The notes under the pieces were generated by a model, which was given only the letters and a program-made list of their open reading frames with translations, ran no database searches and was not told where the DNA came from. A stretch of 64,000 nucleotides of DNA from Loxodes magnus (lineage: Eukaryota > Ciliophora > Karyorelictea > Loxodida > Loxodidae): the NCBI GenBank assembly GCA_946699065.1, contig CAMPDV010002398.1, positions 20,651 to 84,650 on the forward strand, in the 5' to 3' direction. The number at the start of each line of letters is the position of its first letter. Position 1 is the stretch's first letter. The position numbers and the translations under genes are program-made. Positions 37,923 through 52,396 of this stretch are shown here, piece after piece.

Positions 37923-40900
37923 TATTATTACTTTCAATTACCTAACTCAGACTCTTTTACTTGCTTTTCTATTTCACTTTTCTCACAAATCTTATCTCTC
38001 TTTCTAATTTTCTATTATTACTTTCAATTACCGCACTCAGACTCTTTTACTTACTTTTCCACTTCACTTTTCTCACAAATCTTATCTCTCTTTCTCATTT
38101 TCTATTATTACTTTCAATTACCTAACTCAGACTCTTTACTTGCTTTTCTACTTCACTTTTCTCACAAATCTTATCTCTCATATTATTACTTTCAATTACC
38201 TAACTCAGACTCTTTTACTTGCTTTTCTACTTCACTTTTCTTAGAAATCTTATCTCTCTTTCTCATTTTCTATTATTACTTCAATTACCTAACTCAGACT
38301 CTTTTACTTGCTTTTCTACTTCACTTTTCTCACAAATCTTATCTCTCATATTATTACTTTCAATTACCTAACTCAGACTCTTTTACTTGCTTTTCTACTT
38401 CACTTTTCTTAGAAATCTTATCTCTCATATTATTACTTTCAATTACAGAACTCAGACTCTTTTACTTACTTTTTCACTTCACTTTTCTCACAAATCTTAT
38501 CTCTCATATTATTACTTTCAATTACCGAACTCAGACTCTTTTACTTGCTTTTCTACTTCAATTTTCTCACAAATCTTATCTCTCTTGCTCATTTTCTATT
38601 ATTACTTTCAATTACCTAACTCAGACTCTTTTACTTGCTTTTCTACTTCAATTTTCTCACAAATCTTATCTCCCATATTATTACATTCAATTACCTAACT
38701 CAGACTCTTTTACTTGCTTTTCTACTTCACTTTTCTCACAAATCTTATCTCTCTTTCTCATTTTCTATTATTACTTTCAATTACCTAACTCAGACTCTTT
38801 TACTTGCTTTTCTACTTCACTTTTCTCACAAATCTTATCTCTCATATTATTACTTTCAATTACCTAACTCAGACTCTTTTACTTGCTTTTCTACTTCACT
38901 TTTCTCACAAATCTTATCTCTCTTGCTCATTTTCTATTATTACTTTCAATTACCTAACTCAGACTCTTTTACTTGCTTTTCTACTTCACTTTTCTCACAA
39001 ATCTTATCTCCCATATTATTACATTCAATTACCTAACTCAGACTCTTTTACTTGCTTTTCTACTTCACTTTTCTCACAAATCTTATCTCTCTTTCTCATT
39101 TTCTATTATTACTTCAATTACCTAACTCAGACTCTTTTACTTACTTTTCCACTTCACTTTTCTCACAAATCTTATCTCTCTTTCTCATTTCCTATTATTA
39201 CTTTCAATTACCTAACTCAGACTCTTTTACTTGCTTTTCTACTTCACTTTTCTCACAAATCTCATCTCACCTGCTCATTTTCAATTACTTTCAATTACCT
39301 AACTCAGACTCTTTTACTTGCTTTTCTACTTCACTTTTCTCACAAATCTTATCTCTCTTTCTTATTTTCTATTATTGCTTTCAATTACCTAACTCAGACT
39401 CTTTTACTTACTTTTCCACTTCACTTTTCTCACAAATCTTATCTCTCTTTCTCATTTTCTATTATTACTTTCAATTACCTAACTCAGACTCTTTTACTTG
39501 CTTTTCAGCTTCACTTTTCTCACAAATCTTATCTCTCATATTATTACTTTCAATTACCTAACTCAGACTCTTTTACTTACTTTTCCACTTCACTTTTCTC
39601 ACAAATCTTATCTCTCTTTCTCATTTTCTATTATTACTTTCAATTACCTAACTCAGACTCTTTTACTTACTTTTCCACTTCACTTTTCTCACAAATCTTA
39701 TCTCTCTTTCTAATTTTCTATTATTACTTTCAATTACCTAACTCAGACTCTTTTACTTGCTTTTCTACTTCACTTTTCTCACAAATCTCATCTCACCTGC
39801 TCATTTTCAATTACTTTCAATTACCTAACTCAGACTCTTTTACTTGCTTTTCTACTTCACTTTTCTCACAAATCTTATCTCTCTTTCTTATTTTCTATTA
39901 TTGCTTTCAATTACCTAACTCAGACTCTTTTACTTACTTTTCCACTTCACTTTTCTCACAAATCTTATCTCTCTTTCTCATTTTCTATTATTACTTTCAA
40001 TTACCTAACTCAGACTCTTTTACTTGCTTTTCTACTTCACTTTTCTCACAAATCTTATCTCTCATATTATTACTTTCAATTACCTAACTCAGACTCTTTT
40101 ACTTGCTTTTCTATTTCACTTTTCTCACAAATCTTATCTCTCTTTCTAATTTTCTATTATTACTTTCAATTACCGCACTCAGACTCTTTTACTTACTTCT
40201 CCACTTCACTTTTCTCACAAATCTTATCTCTCTTTCTCATTTTCTATTATTACTTTCAATTACCTAACTCAGACTCTTTTACTTGCTTTTCTACTTCACT
40301 TTTCTCACAAATCTTATCTCTCATATTATTACTTTCAATTACCTAACTCAGACTCTTTTACTTGCTTTTCTACTTCACTTTTCTTAGAAATCTTATCTCT
40401 CTTTCTCATTTTCTATTATTACTTTCAATTACCTAACTCAGACTCTTTTACTTGCTTTTCTACTTCACTTTTCTCACAAATCTTATCTCTCATATTATTA
40501 CTTTCAATTACCTAACTCAGACTCTTTTACTTGCTTTTCTACTTCACTTTTCTTAGAAATCTTATCTCTCATATTATTACTTTCAATTACCGAACTCAGA
40601 CTCTTTTACTTACTTTTTCACTTCACTTTTCTCACAAATCTTATCTCTCATATTATTACTTTCAATTACCGAACTCAGACTCTTTTACTTGCTTTTCTAC
40701 TTCAATTTTCTCACAAATCTTATCTCTCTTTCTCATTTTCTATTATTACTTCAATTACCTAACTCAGACTCTTTTACTTGCTTTTCTATTTCACTTTTCT
40801 CACAAATCTTATCTCCATATTATTACATTCAATTACCTAACTCAGACTCTTTTACTTGCTTTTCTACTTCACTTTTCTCACAAATCTTATCTCTCTTTCT

Positions 40901-43281
40901 CATTTTCTATTATTACTTTCAATTACCTAACTCAGACTCTTTTACTTGCTTTTCTACTTCACTTTTCTCACAAATCTTATCTCTCTTTCTCATTTTCTAT
41001 TATTACTTTCAATTACCTAACTCAGACTCTTTTACTTGCTTTTCTACTTCACTTTTCTCACAAATCTCATCTCACCTGCTCATTTTCTATTATTAATTCA
41101 ATTACCTAACTCAGACTCTTTTACTTGCTTTTCTACTTCACTTTTCTCACAAATCTATCTCTCATATTATTACATTCAATTACCTAACTCAGACTCTTTT
41201 ACTTGCTTTTCTACTTCACTTTTCTCACAAATCTTATCTCTCATATTATTACTTTCAATTACCTAACTCAGACTCTTTTACTTGCTTTTCATTTTCACTT
41301 TTCTCACAAATCTCATCTCTCTTTCTCATTTTCTATTATTACTTTCAATTACCTAACTCAGACTCTTTTACTTGCTTTTCTATTTCACTTTTCTCACAAA
41401 TCTTATCTCTCTTTCTAATTTTCTATTATTACTTTCAATTACCTAACTCAGACTCTTTTACTTGCTTTTCTACTTCACTTTTCTCACAAATCTTATCTCT
41501 CATATTATTACTTTCAATTACCTCACTCAGACTCTTTTACTTGCTTTTCTACTTCACTTTTCTCACAAATCTTATCTCTCTTTCTCATTTTCTATTATTA
41601 CTTTCAATTACCTAACTCAGACTCTTTTACTTACTTTTCCACTTCACTTTTCTCACAAATCTTATCTCTCTTTCTCATTTTCTATTATTACTTTCAATTA
41701 CCTAACTCAGACTCTTTTACTTGCTTTTCTGCTTCACTTTTCTCACAAATCTTATCTCTCTTTCTCATTTTCTATTATTACTTTCAATTACCTAACTCAG
41801 ACTCTTTTACTTGCTTTTCTATTTCACTTTTCTCACAAATCTTATCTCTCTTGCTCATTTTCTATTATTACTTTCAATTACCTAACTCAGACTCTTTTAC
41901 TTGCTTTTCTACTTCACTTTTCTCACAAATCTTATCTCTCTTTCTCATTTTCTATTATTACTTTCAATTACCTAACTCAGACTCTTTTACTTACTTTTCC
42001 ACTTCACTTTTCTCACAAATCTTATCTCTCTTTCTCATTTTCTATTATTACTTTCAATTACCTAACTCAGACTCTTTTACTTGCTTTTCTATTTCACTTT
42101 TCTCACAAATCTTATCTCTCTTTCTCATTTTCTATTATTACTTCAATTACCTAACTCAGACTCTTTTACTTACTTTTCCACTTCACTTTTCTCACAAATC
42201 TTATCTCTCTTTCTCATTTCCTATTATTACTTTCAATTACCTAACTCAGACTCTTTTTACTTGCTTTTCTGACTTCACTTTTCTCACAAATCTTATCTCT
42301 CTTTCTCATTTTCTATTATTACTTCAATTACCTAACTCAGACTCTTTTACTTGCTTATCTACTTCACTTTTCTCACAAATCTTATCTCTCTTTCTCATTT
42401 TCTATTATTACTTTCAATTACCTAACTCAGACTCTTTTACTTGCTTTTCTACTTCACTTTTCTCACAAATCTTATCTCTCTTTCTCATTTTCTATTATTA
42501 CTTTCAATTACCTAACTCAGACTCTTTTACTTGCTTTTCTACTTTACTTTTCTCACAAATCTTATCTCTCTTTCTCATTTTCTATTATTACTTCAATTAC
42601 CTAACTCAGACTCTTTTACTTACTTTTCCACTTCACTTTTCTCACAAATCTTATCTCTCTTTCTCATTTTCTATTATTACTTTCAATTACCTAACTCAGA
42701 CTCTTTTACTTGCTTTTCTACTTCACTTTTCTCACAAATCTCATCTCACCTGCTCATTTTCAATTACTTTCAATTACCTAACTCAGACTCTTTTACTTGC
42801 TTTTCTACTTCACTTTTTCTCACAAATCTTATCTCTCTTTCTTATTTTCTATTATTGCTTTCAATTACCTAACTCAGACTCTTTTACTTGCTTTTCTACT
42901 TCACTTTTCTCACAAATCTCATCTCACCTGCTCATTTTCAATTACTTTCAATTACCTAACTCAGACTCTTTTACTTGCTTTTCTACTTCACTTTTCTCAC
43001 AAATCTTATCTCTCTTTCTTATTTTCTATTATTGCTTTCAATTACCTAACTCAGACTCTTTTACTTACTTTTCTATTTCACTTTTCTCACAAATCTTATC
43101 TCTCTTTCTCATTTTCTATTATTACTTTCAATTACCGAACTCAGACTCTTTTACTTGCTTTTCTACTTCACTTTTCTCACAAATCTTATCTCTCTTTCTC
43201 ATTTTCTATTATTACTTTCAATTACCTAACTCAGACTCTTTTACTTGCTTTTCCACTTCACTTTTCTCACAAATCTTATCT
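37923..43281 (-). repeat. Right arm of the 5.3-kb inverted duplication
   Basis: This is the inverted partner of 1-5359, with the same order of rare variants: ccgcactc near 38031, cttagaaatc near 38240, the cacctgctc module near 39261 and 39789, attgctttc near 39376 and 39903, and the cattttcac variant near 41289. Between the arms lie about 32.6 kb that include the orientation switch. The right copy probably continues past 43281, since the left partner is simply cut by the window. Confidence 0.88.
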
Positions 43282-44950
43282 CTCTTTCTCATTTCTATTA
43301 TTACTTTCAATTACCGAACTCAGACTCTTTTACTTGCTTTTCTACTTCACTTTTCTCACAAATCTTATCTCTCATATTATTTACTTTCAATTACCTAACT
43401 CAGACTCTTTTACTTGCTTTTCTACTTCACTTTTCTCACAAATCTCATCTCTCTTTCTCATTTTCTATTATTACTTCAATTACCTAACTCAGACTCTTTT
43501 ACTTGCTTTTCTACTTCACTTTTCTCACAAATCTCATCTCTCTTTCTCATTTTCTATTATTACTTCAATTACCTAACTCAGACTCTTTACTTGCTTTTCT
43601 ATTTCACTTTTCTCACAAATCTTATCTCTCTTTCTCATTTTCTATTATTACTTTCAATTACCTAACTCAGACTCTTTTACTTGCTTTTCTACTTCACTTT
43701 TCTCACAAATCTTATCTCTCTTGCTCATTTTCTATTATTACTTTCAATTACCTAACTCAGACTCTTTTACTTGCTTTTCTACTTCACTTTTCTCACAAAT
43801 CTTATCTCCCATATTATTACATTCAATTACCTAACTCAGACTCTTTTACTTGCTTTTCTACTTCACTTTTCTCACAAATCTTATCTCTCTTTCTCATTTT
43901 CTATTATTACTTTCAATTACCTAACTCAGACTCTTTTACTTGCTTTTCTACTTCACTTTTCTCACAAATCTTATCTCTCTTTCTCATTTTCTATTATTAC
44001 TTTCAATTACCTAACTCAGACTCTTTTACTTGCTTTTCTACTTCACTTTTCTCACAAATCTCATCTCACATGCTCATTTTCTATTATTAATTCAATTACC
44101 TAACTCAGACTCTTTTACTTGCTTTTCTACTTCACTTTTCTCACAAATCTTATCTCTCATATTATTACTTTCAATTACCTAACTCAGACTCTTTTACTTG
44201 CTTTTCTATTTCACTTTTCTCACAAATCTTATCTCTCTTTCTCATTTTCTATTATTACTTTCAATTACCTAACTCAGACTCTTTTACTTACTTTTCCACT
44301 TCACTTTTCTCACAAATCTTATCTCTCTTTCTCATTTTCTATTATTACTTTCAATTACCTAACTCAGACTCTTTTACTTGCTTTTCTGCTTCACTTTCTC
44401 ACAAATCTTATCTCTCTTTCTCATTTTCTATTATTACTTTCAATTACCTAACTCAGAACTCTTTTACTTGCTTTTCTATTTCACTTTTCTCACAAATCTT
44501 ATCTCTCTTGCTCATTTTCTATTATTACTTTCAATTACCTAACTCAGACTCTTTTACTTGCTTTTCTACTTCACTTTTCTCACAAATCTTATCTCTCTTT
44601 CTCATTTTCTATTATTACTTTCAATTACCTAACTCAGACTCTTTTACTTACTTTTCTACTTCACTTTCTCACAAATCTTATCTCTCATATTATTACATTC
44701 AATTACCGAACTCAGACTCTTTTACTTGCTTTTCTACTTCACTTTTCTCACAAATCTCATCTCTCTTTCTCATTTTCAATTATTACTTCAATTACCTAAC
44801 TCAGACTCTTTTACATGCTTTTCTACTTCACTTTTCTTAGAAATCTTATCTCTCTTTCTCATTTTCTATTATTACTTCAATTACCTAACTCAGACTCTTT
44901 TACTTACTTTTCCACTTCACTTTTCTCACAAATCTTATCTCTCATATTAT
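43245..44950 (-). repeat. 3.13-kb higher-order repeat, copy 1
   Basis: Variant order matches 46378-48080. Open-frame starts at 43414 and 43503 recur at 46547 and 46636 (spacing 3133). The cacatgctc module at about 44064 faces cacctgctc at about 47195. The ctgcttcac monomer near 44386 faces 47522, and the short monomer with ccgaactc after attacattc near 44700 faces 47833. Confidence 0.8.
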
Positions 44951-46377
44951 TACATTCAATTACCTAACTCAGACTCTTTTACTTGCTTTTCTACTTCACT
45001 TTTCTCACAAATCTTATCTCTCTTTCTTATTTTCTATTATTGCTTTCAATTACCTAACTCAGACTCTTTTACTTACTTTTCCACTTCACTTTTCTCACAA
45101 ATCTTATCTCTCTTTCTCATTTTCTATTATTACTTCAATTACCTATACTCAGACTCTTTTACTTGCTTTTCTACTTCACTTTTCTCACAAATCTTATCTC
45201 TCATATTATTACTTTCAATTACCTAACTCAGACTCTTTTACTTGCTTTTCTACTTCACTTTTCTCACAAATCTCATCTCACCTGCTCATTTTCAATTACT
45301 TTCAATTACCTAACTCAGACTCTTTTACTTACTTTTCTACTTCACTTTCTCACAAATCTTATCTCTCATATTATTACATTCAATTACCGAACTCAGACTC
45401 TTTTACTTGCTTTTCTACTTCACTTTTCTCACAAATCTCATCTCTCTCTTTCTCATTTTCAATTATTACTTCAATTACCTAACTCAGACTCTTTTACTTG
45501 CTTTTTCTACTTCACTTTTCTTAGAAATCTTATCTCTCTTTCTCATTTTCTATTATTACTTCAATTACCTAACTCAGACTCTTTTACTTACTTTTCCACT
45601 TCACTTTTCTCACAAATCTTATCTCTCATATTATTACATTCAATTACCTAACTCAGACTCTTTACTTGCTTATCTACTTCACTTTGCTCACAAATCTTAT
45701 CTCTCTTTCTCATTTTCTATTATTACTTTCAATTACCTAACTCAGACCTCTTTTACTTGCTTTTCTACTTCACTTTTCTCACAAATCTTATCTCTCTTTC
45801 TCATTTTCTATTATTACTTTCAATTACCTAACTCAGACTCTTTTACTTGCTTTTCTACTTTACTTTTCTCACAAATCTTATCTCTCTTCTCATTTTCTAT
45901 TATTACTTCAATTACCTAACTCAGACTCTTTTACTTACTTTTCCACTTCACTTTTCTCACAAATCTTATCTCTCTTTCTCATTTTCTATTATTACTTTCA
46001 ATTACCTAACTCAGACTCTTTTACTTGCTTTTCTACTTCACTTTTCTCACAAATCTCATCTCACCTGCTCATTTTCAATTACTTTCAATTACCTAACTCA
46101 GACTCTTTTACTTGCTTTTCTACTTCACTTTTCTCACAATCTTATCTCTCTTTCTTATTTCTATTATTGCTTTCAATTACCTAACTCAGACTCTTTTACT
46201 TACTTTTCTATTTCACTTTTCTCACAAATCTTATCTCTCTTTCTCATTTTCTATTATTACTTTCATTACCGAACTCAGACTCTTTTACTTGCTTTTCTAC
46301 TTCACTTTTCTCACAAATCTTATCTCTCTTTTCTCATTTCTATTATTACTTTCAATTACCTAACTCAGACTCTTTTA

Positions 46378-48080
46378 CTTGCTTTTCCACTTCACTTTTC
46401 TCACAAATCTTATCTCTCTTTCTCATTTTCTATTATTACTTTCAATTACCGAACTCAGACTCTTTTACTTGCTTTTCTACTTCACTTTTCTCACAAATCT
46501 TATCTCTCATATATTACTTTCAATTACCTAACTCAGACTCTTTTACTTGCTTTTCTACTTCACTTTTCTCACAAATCTCATCTCTCTTTCTCATTTTCTA
46601 TTATTACTTCAATTACCTAACTCAGACTCTTTTACTTGCTTTTCTACTTCACTTTTCTCACAAATCTCATCTCTCTTTCTCATTTTCTATTATTACTTCA
46701 ATTACCTAACTCAGACTCTTTTACTTGCTTTTCTATTTCACTTTTCTCACAAATCTTATCTCTCTTTCTCATTTTCTATTATTACTTTCAATTACCTAAC
46801 TCAGACTCTTTTACTTGCTTTTCTACTTCACTTTTCTCACAAATCTTATCTCTCTTGCTCATTTTCTATTATTACTTTCAATTACCTAACTCAGACTCTT
46901 TTACTTGCTTTTCTACTTCACTTTTCTCACAAATCTTATCTCCCATATTATTACATTCAATTACCTAACTCAGACTCTTTTACTTGCTTTTCTACTTCAC
47001 TTTTCTCACAAATCTTATCTCTCTTTCTCATTTTCTATTATTACTTTCAATTACCTAACTCAGACTCTTTTACTTGCTTTTCTACTTCACTTTTCTCACA
47101 AATCTTATCTCTCTTTCTCATTTTCTATTATTACTTTCAATTACCTAACTCAGACTCTTTTACTTGCTTTTCTACTTCACTTTTCTCACAATCTCATCTC
47201 ACCTGCTCATTTTCTATTATTAATTCAATTACCTAACTCAGACTCCTTTTACTTGCTTTTCTACTTCACTTTTCTCACAAATCTTATCTCTCATATTATT
47301 ACTTTCAATTACCTAACTCAGACTCTTTTACTTGCCTTTTCTATTTCACTTTTCTCACAAATCTTATCTCTCTTTCTCATTTTCTATTATTACTTTCAAT
47401 TACCTAACTCAGACTCTTTTACTTACTTTTCCACTTCACTTTTCTCACAAATCTTATCTCTCTTTCTCATTTTCTATTATTACTTTCAATTACCTAACTC
47501 AGACTCTTTTACTTGCTTTTCTGCTTCACTTTTCTCACAAATCTTATCTCTCTTTCTCATTTTCTATTATTACTTTCAATTACCTAACTCAGACTCTTTT
47601 ACTTGCTTTTCTACTTCACTTTTCTCACAAATCTTATCTCTCTTTCTCATTTTCTATTATTACTTCAATTACCTAACTCAGACTCTTTTACTTGCTTTTC
47701 TACTTTACTTTTCTCACAAATCTTATCTCTCTTTCTCATTTTCTATTATTACTTCAATTACCTAACTCAGACTCTTTTACTTACTTTTCTACTTCACTTT
47801 CTCACAAATCTTATCTCTCATATTATTACATTCAATTACCGAACTCAGACTCTTTTACTTGCTTTTCTACTTCACTTTTCTCACAAATCTCATCTCTCTT
47901 TCTCATTTTCATTTATTACTTCAATTACCTAACTCAGACTCTTTTACTTGCTTTTCTACTTCACTTTTCTTAGAAATCTTATCTCTCTTTCTCATTTTCT
48001 ATTATTACTTCAATTACCTAACTCAGACTCTTTTACTTACTTTTCCACTTCACTTTTCTCACAAATCTTATCTCTCATAT
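46378..48080 (-). repeat. 3.13-kb higher-order repeat, copy 2
   Basis: Second copy of 43245-44950. Upstream, the block near 42.7-43.0 kb also has a counterpart at about 46.0 kb, but copy 1 carries two extra monomers there (cacctgctc at 42739 and 42919, 180 bp apart). Part of the block (acttacttttctac, then attacattc with ccgaactc, then cttagaaatc) appears a third time at 45.33-45.68 kb. Confidence 0.75.
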
Positions 48081-51000
48081 TATTACATTCAATTACCTAA
48101 CTCAGACTCTTTTACTTGCTTATCTACTTCACTTTTCTCACAAATCTTATCTCTCTTTCTCATTTTCTATTATTACTTTCAATTACCTAACTCAGACTCT
48201 TTTACTTGCTTTTCTACTTCACTTTCTCACAAATCTTATCTCTCTTTCTCATTTTCTATTATTACTTTCAATTACCTAACTCAGACTCTTTTACTTGCTT
48301 TTCTACTTTACTTTTCTCACAAATCTTATCTCTCTTTCTCATTTTCTATTATTACTTCAATTACCTAACTCAGACTCTTTTACTTACTTTTCCACTTCAC
48401 TTTTCTCACAAATCTTATCTCTCTTTCTCATTTTCTATTATTACTTTCAATTACCTAACTCAGACTCTTTTACTTGCTTTTCTACTTCATTTTTCTCACA
48501 AATCTCATCTCACCTGCTCATTTTCAATTACTTTCAATTACCTAACTCAGACTCTTTTACTTGCTTTTCTACTTCACTTTTCTCACAAATCTTATCTCTC
48601 TTTCTATTTTCTATTATTGCTTTCAATTACCTAACTCAGACTCTTTTACTTACTTTTCCACTTCACTTTTCTCACAAATCTTATCTCTCTTTCTCATTTT
48701 CTATTATTACTTCAATTACCTAACTCAGACTCTTTTACTTGCTTTTCTACTTCACTTTTCTCACAAATCTTATCTTCATATTATTACTTTCAATTACCTA
48801 ACTCAGACTCTTTTACTTGCTTTTCTACTTCACTTTTCTCACAAATCTTATCTCTCATATTATTACTTTAAATTACCTAACTCAGACTCTTTTACTTGCT
48901 TTTCTACTTCACTTTTCTTAGAAATCTTATCTCTCTTTCTCATTTTCTATTATTACTTCAATTACCTAACTCAGACTCTTTTACTTACTTTTCCACTTCA
49001 CTTTTCTCACAAATCTTATCTCTCATATTATTACATTCAATTACCTAACTCAGACTCTTTTACTTGCTTTTCTACTTCACTTTTCTCACAAATCTTATCT
49101 CTCTTTCTCATTTTCTATTATTACTTTCAATTACCTAACTCAGACTCTTTTACTTGCTTTTCTACTTCACTTTTCTCACAAATCTCATCTCACCTGCTCA
49201 TTTTCAATTACTTTCATTACCTAACTCAGACTCTTTTACTTGCTTTTCTGCTTCACTTTTCTCACAAATCTTATCTCTCATATTATTACATTCAATTACC
49301 TAACTCAGACTCTTTTACTTGCTTTTCTACTTCACTTTTCTCACAAATCTTATCTCTCTTTCTCATTTTCTATTATTACTTTCAATTACCTAACTCAGAC
49401 TCTTTTACTTGCTTTTCTACTTCACTTTTCTCACAAATCTCATCTCTCTTTCTAATTTTCTATTATTAATTCAATTACCTAACTCAGACTCTTTTACTTG
49501 CTTTTTCTACTTCACTTTTCTCACAAATCTTATCTCTCATATTATTACATTCAATTACCTAACTCAGACTCTTTTACTTGCTTTTCTACTTCACTTTTCT
49601 CACAAATCTTATCTCTCTTTCTCATTTTCTATTATTACTTCAATTACCTAACTCAGACTCTTTTACTTACTTTTCCACTTCACTTTTCTCACAAATCTTA
49701 TCTCTCTTTCTAATTTTCTATTATTACTTTCAATTACCTAACTCAGACTCTTTTACTTGCTTTTCTACTTCACTTTTCTCACAAATCTTATCTCTCTTTC
49801 TCATTTTCTATTATTACTTTCAATTACCTAACTCAGACTCTTTTACTTGCTTTTCTACTTCACTTTCTCACAAATCTTATCTCTCATATTATTACATTCA
49901 ATTACCGAACTCAGACTCTTTTACTTGCTTTTCTACTTCACTTTTCTTAGAATCTTATCTCTCTTTCTCATTTTCTATTATTACTTCAATTACCTAACTC
50001 AGACTCTTTTACTTGCTTTTCTACTTCACTTTTCTCACAAATCTTATCTCTCTTTCTCATTTTCTATTATTACTTTCAATTACCTAACTCAGACTCTTTT
50101 TACTTGCTTTTCTACTTCACTTTTCTCACAAATCTTATCTCTCTTTCTCATTTTCTATTATTACTTCAATTACCTAACTCAGACTCTTTTACTTACTTTT
50201 CACTTCACTTTTCTCACAAATCTTATCTCTCTTTCTCATTTCCTATTATTACTTTCAATTACCTAACTCAGACTCTTTTACTTGCTTTTCTACTTCACTT
50301 TTCTCACAAATCTCATCTCACCCTGCTCATTTTCAATTACTTTCAATTACCTAACTCAGACTCTTTTACTTGCTTTTCTACTTCACTTTTCTCACAAATC
50401 TTATCTCTCTTTCTCATTTTCTATTATTGCTTTCAATTACCTAACTCAGACTCTTTTACTTGCTTTTCCCCACTTCACTTTTCTCACAAATCTTATCTCT
50501 CTTTCTCATTTTCTATTATTACTTTCAATACCTAACTCAGACTCTTTTACTTGCTTTTCTACTTCACTTTTCTTAGAAATCTTATCTCTCTTTCTCATTT
50601 TCTATTATTACTTTCAATTACCTAACTCAGACTCTTTTACTTGCTTTTCTACTTCACTTTTCTCACAAATCTTATCTCTCTTTCTCATTTTTCTATTATT
50701 ACTTTCAATTACCTAACTCAGACTCTTTTACTTGCTTTTCTACTTCACTTTTCTCACAAATCTTATCTCTCTTTCTTATTTTCTATTATTGCTTTCAAAT
50801 TACCTAACTCAGACTCTTTTACTTACTTTTCCACTTCACTTTTTCTTAGAAATCTTATCTCTCTTTCTCATTTTCTATTATTACTTTCAATTACCTAACT
50901 CAGACTCTTTTACTTGCTTTTCTACTTCACTTTTCTCACAAATCTTATCTCTCTTTCTTATTTTCTATTATTGCTTTCAATTACCTAACTCAGACTCTTT

Positions 51001-52377
51001 TACTTACTTTTCCACTTCACTTTTCTCACAAATCTTATCTCTCTTTCTCATTTTCTATTATTACTTTCAATTACCTAACTCAGACTCTTTTACTTGCTTT
51101 TCTACTTCACTTTTCTCACAAATCTTATCTCTCTTTCTCATTTTCTATTATTACTTCAATTACCTAACTCAGACTCTTATACTTACTTTTCCACTTCACT
51201 TTTCTCACAAATCTCATCTCACCTGCTCATTTTCAATTACTTTCAATTACCTAACTCAGACTCTTTTACTTGCTTTTCATTTTCACTTTTCTTAGAAATC
51301 TTATCTCTCTTCTCATTTTCTATTATTACTTCAATTACCTAACTCAGACTCTTTTACTTACTTTTCCACTTCACTTTTCTCACAAATCTTATCTCTCATA
51401 TTATTACATTCAATTACCTAACTCAGACTCTTTTACTTGCTTTTCTACTTCACTTTTCTCACAAATCTAATCTCTCTTTCTCATTTTCTATTATTACTGT
51501 CAATTACCTAACTCAGACTCTTTTACTTACTTTTCCACTTCACTTTTCTCACAAATCTTATCTCTCATATTATTACATTCAATTACCTAACTCAGACTCT
51601 TTTACTTGCTTTTCTACTTCACTTTTCTCACAAATCTCATCTCTCTTTCTCATTTTCAATTATTACTTTAAATTACCTAACTCAGACTCTTTTACTTGCT
51701 TTTCTACTTCACTTTTCTCACAAATCTTATCTCTCTTTCTCATTTTCTATTATTACTTTAAATTACCTAACTCAGACTCTTTTACTTGCTTTTCTACTTC
51801 ACTTTTCTCACAAATCTTATCTCTCTTTCTCATTTTCTATTATTACTTTCAATTACCTAACTCAGACTTCTTTTACTTGCTTTTCTACTTCACTTTTCTC
51901 ACAAATCTTATCTCTCATATTATTACTTTCAATTACCTAACTCAGACTCTTTTACTTGCTTTTCTGCTTCACTTTTCTCACAAATCTCATCTCACCTGCT
52001 CATTTTCTATTATTACTTTCAATTACCTAACTCAGACTCTTTTACTTGCTTTTCTACTTCACTTTTCTCACAAATCTCATCTCTCTTTCTCATTTTCTAT
52101 TATTACTTCAATTACCTAACTCAGACTCTTTTACTTGCTTTTCATTTTCACTTTTCTTAGAAATCTTATCTCTCTTTCTCATTTTCTATTATTACTTCAA
52201 TTACCCTAACTCAGACTCTTTTACTTACTTTTCCACTTCACTTTTCTCACAAATCTTATCTCTCATATTATTACAATTCAATTACCTAACTCAGACTCTT
52301 TTACCTTGCTTTTCTACTTCACTTTTCTCACAAATCTCATCTCTCTTTCTCATTTTCAATTATTACTTCAATTACCT

Positions 52378-52396
52378 AACTCCCCCCCCCAGACTC
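52378..52396 (-). other. C-run insertion in a monomer
   Basis: The normal ctaactcagac is interrupted by a run of nine C (52382-52390). No other C-run longer than four was seen in the window. It lies in the indel-rich part of the array and looks like a sequencing or consensus error, though a real insertion is possible. Confidence 0.8.

Noticed and set aside
36576-38867. Very long open frames (up to 763 codons) as genes for repetitive membrane, silk-like or antifreeze-like proteins
   Set aside because: They occur in all three frames of the pyrimidine strand everywhere, switch strand with the array orientation, and end at recurrent monomer variants. They shift frame at every 79-bp monomer. There is no start context, signal peptide, or conserved frame.
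1-43281. One perfect palindrome covering the window
   Set aside because: The centre of the 5.3-kb arms (about 21640) and the centre of the flip (about 18578) do not agree, and the blocks between do not match in detail.
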